A DNA stretch of 35,408 nucleotides from Patescibacteria group bacterium. Its GTDB lineage: Bacteria; Patescibacteriota; Gracilibacteria; UBA1369; UBA12470. This document shows, one piece after another, positions 32,236-35,408 of the stretch (position 1 is the stretch's first letter; each line of letters opens with the position of its first letter). The stretch lies in contig JAHIUS010000012.1 of NCBI GenBank assembly GCA_018816885.1, positions 1-35,408 of the forward strand, written 5' to 3'. A program made the position numbers and the translations under genes. The notes below the pieces were generated by a model. The model did not search any database. It was given only the letters and a program-made list of their open reading frames with translations, and was not told where the DNA came from.

Positions 32236-32274
32236 AGTAGTACCAAGTAATGAGTGCCAAGTACCCAGTAAATG
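32233..32274. repeat. Heptanucleotide array (i) after the carbonic anhydrase-like gene
   Basis: Units TGAAGTA, GTACCAA, GTAATGA, GTGCCAA, GTACCCA in register from the TGA stop. The 17-mer AGTACCAAGTAATGAGT is identical to part of block 2 in the FecR gene. Confidence 0.85.
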
Positions 32275-32401
32275 GTGTTTTCCCCCTAACGGGGATAAAG
32301 GCTTTGCCAAAACGACTTATTAGTATGGGGCTGGCCTTTGGCCGCCCTGTGGAGTTTTTTCTTTCGCAAAAACGCTTTTTTATAGCGCATTTAACAAGAC
32401 A

Positions 32402-32503
32402 GGGTTTGAGGATTATTGAGCAAACATCTGCCGGCTTCTATTTTTTCAAGCGTAGCGAGAAAAAGAGAAACGCCAGCCGTTTGCGAAATGATTCCTCAAA
32501 CCC
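32402..32503. repeat. 102-bp imperfect inverted repeat 3' of dnaA
   Basis: Outer arms of 11 perfect bp (GGGTTTGAGGA at 32402-32412, TCCTCAAACCC at 32493-32503), continuing inward with GCAAAC/GTTTGC and a weaker pairing of the Pu/Py-rich middle. One arm ends on the first base of the dnaA stop. It lies in the 266-nt convergent spacer 32236-32502. The rest of that spacer holds array (i) and a GGCC-TTT-GGCC hairpin near 32332-32342 followed at distance by six T, but no gene. Confidence 0.7.
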
Positions 32504-33918
32504 TAAAGTCCCATTTCCATCTTCAGCGCATTCACATCCCGAAGCACCATTTCATCCTTCCGCAGAACCTTCATTATTTTATCAACCGCATGCATTACGG
32601 TTGTATGATTTCTGCCTGAAAACAGCCGTCCGATCTCCTCGTAAGAGTGCTTGAGCTCCTGTCTGATTAAATACATCGCAATCTGACGAGGACGCATCAC
32701 ACCCTTGTGACGATCGGCACCCAGAAGTTTGTCGCGATCCATTTTGTAATAACCGGAAACTATCTCCAAAATATCGTCCGGACTCCTGGCAACCGTTCTA
32801 TCGTCTCCTATATCATCATACCCGGCCAAAGCATCGTACTTATTGAGTTTTTTAATAATTCGGGCAACACTTCTGATCGTAGGGGTAGACTCTTCAAGTT
32901 GAGCCTGCGCAATAGCCTGCAAAAGCACACCTTCAAGCTCACGAATACTGTTGCGAACATTATGTGCGATAAAATCAAGCACATCCGGAGCGATAAGCGC
33001 CTGATGTTCACGACATTTCGCATGAAGAATGGCAAGCCGTGTCTCGTAATCCGGGAACTGAACATCAACAATCATCCCCATTTCAAACCTGCTCGTCAGC
33101 CTTTGCTCAAGCCCTTTCAGCTCCTTCGGCGGCTTATCCGAACTAAGAATAATCTGCTTCCCGTTATCATGCAGTTCGTTAAAAGTATGGAAAAATTCAA
33201 CCTGCGTCATCTCTTTATTTGCCAAAAACTGGATGTCATCGATTATCAAACAATCAACTTTTCTATACTTATCTTTAAAAGATTTAGCGCTTCTTTTACC
33301 AATAGCCTCAACAATCTCATTCGTAAACCTCTCGGAAGTCATATAAACGACAGTTTTGTCCGGATAATTCCTCAAAATCTCATTCCCGGTCGATTGAAGA
33401 AGATGAGTTTTCCCAAGACCGACGCCTCCGTAAATAAAAAGAGGATTATAAGTCGCGCTCGGTGAGGTCGCCACAGCCGTACAAGCGGCATGTGCCAACC
33501 TGTTATCCTGCCCGACAATGAAGTTTTGCAAAGTATAACGAGGATTCAAACATTTACTTCTGACACCCTCAGCCAAACGAACCTCCTGCTTCCCTCGAAC
33601 CTTGCGCGGAGCTTTTATCATAGATTGCACATCAACTCCCCTGACATCACCTTCAAGCCCGAGATTGGGATGAACCTCAAAAGAAACCTCCTTCACACTC
33701 GCATCAACTTCCTTAACAACCTCAACAAGTTGACCGTTAAAATTCATCTCAAGCCAATTTCTCGCATAAACATTCGGAACTCCCACAATCATTAGACCAT
33801 CCTTGATATCCAAAACCGCAGTATCTTGAAACCAGGTAAGAAAGTGTGCCTTTTTTACCTTAGGCTCAAGATTTTTCAGAACCTGAACCCAGAGATCTTT
33901 GAGATCATTCTCCGTCAT
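32503..33918 (-). CDS. dnaA: Chromosomal replication initiator protein DnaA
   Basis: 471 aa with all four domains: an N-terminal helical domain (about 1-80, with W-F-Q-D), a short linker, the AAA+ domain with Walker A G-G-V-G-L-G-K-T (about 164-171) and Walker B C-L-I-I-D-D-I-Q-F (about 223-231), and the C-terminal helix-turn-helix with the DnaA-box signature G-R-N-H-T-T-V-M-H-A (about 435-444). It opens oriC and loads the helicase. The 69-nt spacer upstream has no DnaA-box cluster, and dnaN is not adjacent, so the usual dnaA-oriC-dnaN arrangement is broken here. A TAAATA sequence ends 6 nt before the ATG, but no -35 box supports it. Confidence 0.97.
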   Translation of the reverse strand: MTENDLKDLWVQVLKNLEPKVKKAHFLTWFQDTAVLDIKDGLMIVGVPNVYARNWLEMNFNGQLVEVVKEVDASVKEVSFEVHPNLGLEGDVRGVDVQSMIKAPRKVRGKQEVRLAEGVRSKCLNPRYTLQNFIVGQDNRLAHAACTAVATSPSATYNPLFIYGGVGLGKTHLLQSTGNEILRNYPDKTVVYMTSERFTNEIVEAIGKRSAKSFKDKYRKVDCLIIDDIQFLANKEMTQVEFFHTFNELHDNGKQIILSSDKPPKELKGLEQRLTSRFEMGMIVDVQFPDYETRLAILHAKCREHQALIAPDVLDFIAHNVRNSIRELEGVLLQAIAQAQLEESTPTIRSVARIIKKLNKYDALAGYDDIGDDRTVARSPDDILEIVSGYYKMDRDKLLGADRHKGVMRPRQIAMYLIRQELKHSYEEIGRLFSGRNHTTVMHAVDKIMKVLRKDEMVLRDVNALKMEMGL

Positions 33919-33974
33919 CGGCCTTATTTAAATAGGTAGGGGCTTCTCATTTTAGTCATCCTCGCCCAAAAGAA

Positions 33975-33999
33975 AAGTTGTTTTTTTTCAACATTGTTT
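33975..33999 (-). terminator. Weak hairpin at the end of the DUF2283 gene
   Basis: On the minus strand GTTG-A8-CAAC followed by TTTTCTTTT. It overlaps the TGA stop. The stem is short and the loop is all A, so termination is uncertain. Confidence 0.35.
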
Positions 34000-34203
34000 T
34001 ATGGATAGCGATTTAAGTGAATAGTCGACAGCCTGCTTAACCACTTCGCTAAAAGAAGCCTCCATAACCTCAATATTTACAAGTTGCCCATCCGCATCAT
34101 AATCGAGAACAACATTATCCTGCACGTCGCTGTCAACGCTTTTTTTATCACTCAAGCGAATACTTGGAATTTGAACCCCGGGATCGTATTTGATTTTAGC
34201 CAT
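33988..34203 (-). CDS. DUF2283-like small protein
   Basis: 71 aa from the ATG at 34203; an in-frame start seven codons earlier is less likely. It shows the DUF2283 pattern: an N-terminal K-I-K-Y-D-P, then I-R-L-S-D-K, and the core N-V-V-L-D-Y-D-A-D-G-Q-L-V-N-I-E-V-M-E-A-S. This family of tiny beta proteins has no known function and often occurs in genome-defence or toxin-related surroundings, but here it follows rseP by 25 nt and is probably co-transcribed with it. Confidence 0.7.
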   Translation of the reverse strand: MAKIKYDPGVQIPSIRLSDKKSVDSDVQDNVVLDYDADGQLVNIEVMEASFSEVVKQAVDYSLKSLSIKQC

Positions 34204-34228
34204 AAAAATTTCTATATAGAGCACTGAC

Positions 34229-35408
34229 CTAACTCACAAGCCGCACAATGTCATTGTAAGTCACAACAACAATCAGCATCATAAGCAAGATGAACCCGAT
34301 GCTGTGGAGCGCAGTTTCGAGCTTTTGATTGGGCTTGCGGCCCGTAACAGCCTCGAAAAGCAAGAAGACCAGCCTACCGCCATCAAGCGCCGGAAAAGGC
34401 AGGATATTGAAGACTCCGAGCGCCAAACTTAAGAGCGCAAGAAACCGAATCACGGAAGCAAAACCTTCCTGCACAAAAACACTGGTCATCTGCGCAATTC
34501 CCACAGGTCCCGCGACACTATCGGAAACCTCCCCGGAAGTGACAATCCCTCCGACAAGATCTTTAGCCATCAAAGCTGTCATAACAGAAAGCCGCCTTAT
34601 CTCACCCACAGCGGCAGCAGGAGCACCGAAGACTCCATGCCTTTCGGGCAAAATCTCAAGAACGGAAGTCGTCAAAACCCCTTCATAAGCGGAAATCGAC
34701 GCTTCATCGTATAAATTTAAATTGGCAACATAAATCCCAACCAGCCCATCCTCCCCTCTCATCACATCATAAGCATACCGCCCTCCATTCCGCAAAACGA
34801 TATACCGCAGCACATTGTCCTGAGAAGAAGTCGTCAGTTCATAAATCTCAGAAGGCCGAGAAATCCACTCCCCATTAATGGAAATCACTCTGTCCCCCGC
34901 AAGCAGCCCGGCCTCCTCCGCCGGAGAACCTGCGACAACATCGCTGATAATAGCTTTATTCAAAAAATCCTTCTCACCCTCAAGAAAAACCACCTCTCCG
35001 TTCCTCCAAACCTGCAAATCAATACTTTCAACTGCTTCAAAAGCTTCCCTCATCTCCTCAAAAAAGAAAATTTCCTCACCGGAAACTTTCAAAATAACAT
35101 CACCATCCCTAAGTCCGACATCATAGAAGTCCGATCCATATTCCACATCCTGAACAAACACCCTCGGCATATCAAAAAGATACAGATCAAGCCCCAGATC
35201 ATCATCGGTCATAAGAACCTCGATATAATCCGTTTCACCGGAAAACTTCTCCACCTGAAAAAGCATAGCATCACCATCCGCTAAAGTGTAAAAATCCTCA
35301 AACTCGGTAAGCTTATTCCCATCCTTAGAAATAATCCTATCCCCCACCTGGAAACCGGCAAGATGCGCGGTAGACCACTCCTCAACATCATAAACATAAA
35401 AACCCGGC
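34229..35408 (-). CDS. rseP: Site-2 protease RseP-like metalloprotease, 3' part
   Basis: The frame is open to the window edge, so the N-terminus with TM1 and the HExxH zinc site lies outside. Visible are two PDZ domains (G-F-Q-V-G-D-R-I-I-S near the edge, then A-G-L-L-A-G-D-R-V-I-S-I-N-G), a third degenerate PDZ-like stretch between them (G-L-R-D-G-D-V-I-L-K-V-S-G), the second metal-site motif N-I-L-P-F-P-A-L-D-G-G-R, and a final TM helix. M50 proteases cut transmembrane segments of anti-sigma factors and clear signal peptides. The GTG at 35347 is internal to a PDZ domain and is not the start. Confidence 0.92.
   Translation of the reverse strand, partial: PGFYVYDVEEWSTAHLAGFQVGDRIISKDGNKLTEFEDFYTLADGDAMLFQVEKFSGETDYIEVLMTDDDLGLDLYLFDMPRVFVQDVEYGSDFYDVGLRDGDVILKVSGEEIFFFEEMREAFEAVESIDLQVWRNGEVVFLEGEKDFLNKAIISDVVAGSPAEEAGLLAGDRVISINGEWISRPSEIYELTTSSQDNVLRYIVLRNGGRYAYDVMRGEDGLVGIYVANLNLYDEASISAYEGVLTTSVLEILPERHGVFGAPAAAVGEIRRLSVMTALMAKDLVGGIVTSGEVSDSVAGPVGIAQMTSVFVQEGFASVIRFLALLSLALGVFNILPFPALDGGRLVFLLFEAVTGRKPNQKLETALHSIGFILLMMLIVVVTYNDIVRLVS

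Noticed and set aside
33919..33987. oriC next to dnaA
   Set aside because: The spacer is only 69 nt and holds no cluster of TTATCCACA-like boxes. A lone TTATCCACA near 14021 lies inside the giant surface protein gene.

Overview
The window reads as part of a small-genome bacterium, most likely a Patescibacteria (CPR) member; I would guess Candidatus Peregrinibacteria, by inference only. Reasons: short spacers, almost no Shine-Dalgarno sequences, several promoters placed directly on start codons (leaderless mRNAs), a stand-alone four-helix-bundle 23S-insert-type protein, FecR, TrmB and giant Gly-rich surface proteins, and TGA used as an ordinary stop (e.g. gatC, ftsX, dfp-linked HNH gene), which argues against the TGA=Gly code of Gracilibacteria.

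Layout. 1-1283: tail of a probable holA, an unknown gene, and a four-helix-bundle gene embedded in heptanucleotide arrays. 1281-3639: glnA and a divergent TrmB-like regulator. 3659-6444 (minus): a small ORF and the operon HNH-gatC-gatA, joined by 4-nt ATGA overlaps. 6592-8887 (plus): small membrane protein, RibL/TagD-like nucleotidyltransferase, ftsX, recO. 8977-11121 (minus): long RelA/SpoT homologue whose hydrolase domain has lost the ED pair. 11313-18916 (minus): a 2189-aa secreted, membrane-anchored surface protein and a 343-aa single-TM partner. 18949-24008 (minus): a CoA-supply cluster of type II pantothenate kinase, Yip1-like membrane protein, panB, panC, a second HNH gene and coaBC. 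24186-26258 (plus): membrane pyrophosphatase with a strong terminator. 26387-29577: small ORFs, L25, YbaB, MltG, an unknown gene. 29664-35408: FecR/Ig surface protein, small membrane protein, beta-carbonic anhydrase, dnaA, a DUF2283 protein and the 3' part of rseP.

Three themes link the genes. (1) Degenerate heptanucleotide arrays recur in at least nine spacers; seven begin on a stop codon, and two blocks of the same sequence lie in frame in linkers of the FecR protein. (2) Two paralogous HNH proteins each head a housekeeping transcription unit (gatCA; coaBC) and share a promoter with an inverted repeat between -35 and -10. (3) Many genes have an extended -10 (TGn) promoter, at least five with the -10 box ending 6-8 nt before ATG. 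No tRNA, rRNA, CRISPR array, transposase or oriC was seen. No spacer exceeds 300 bases; the longest (32236-32502) holds a heptamer array and a 102-bp imperfect inverted repeat.
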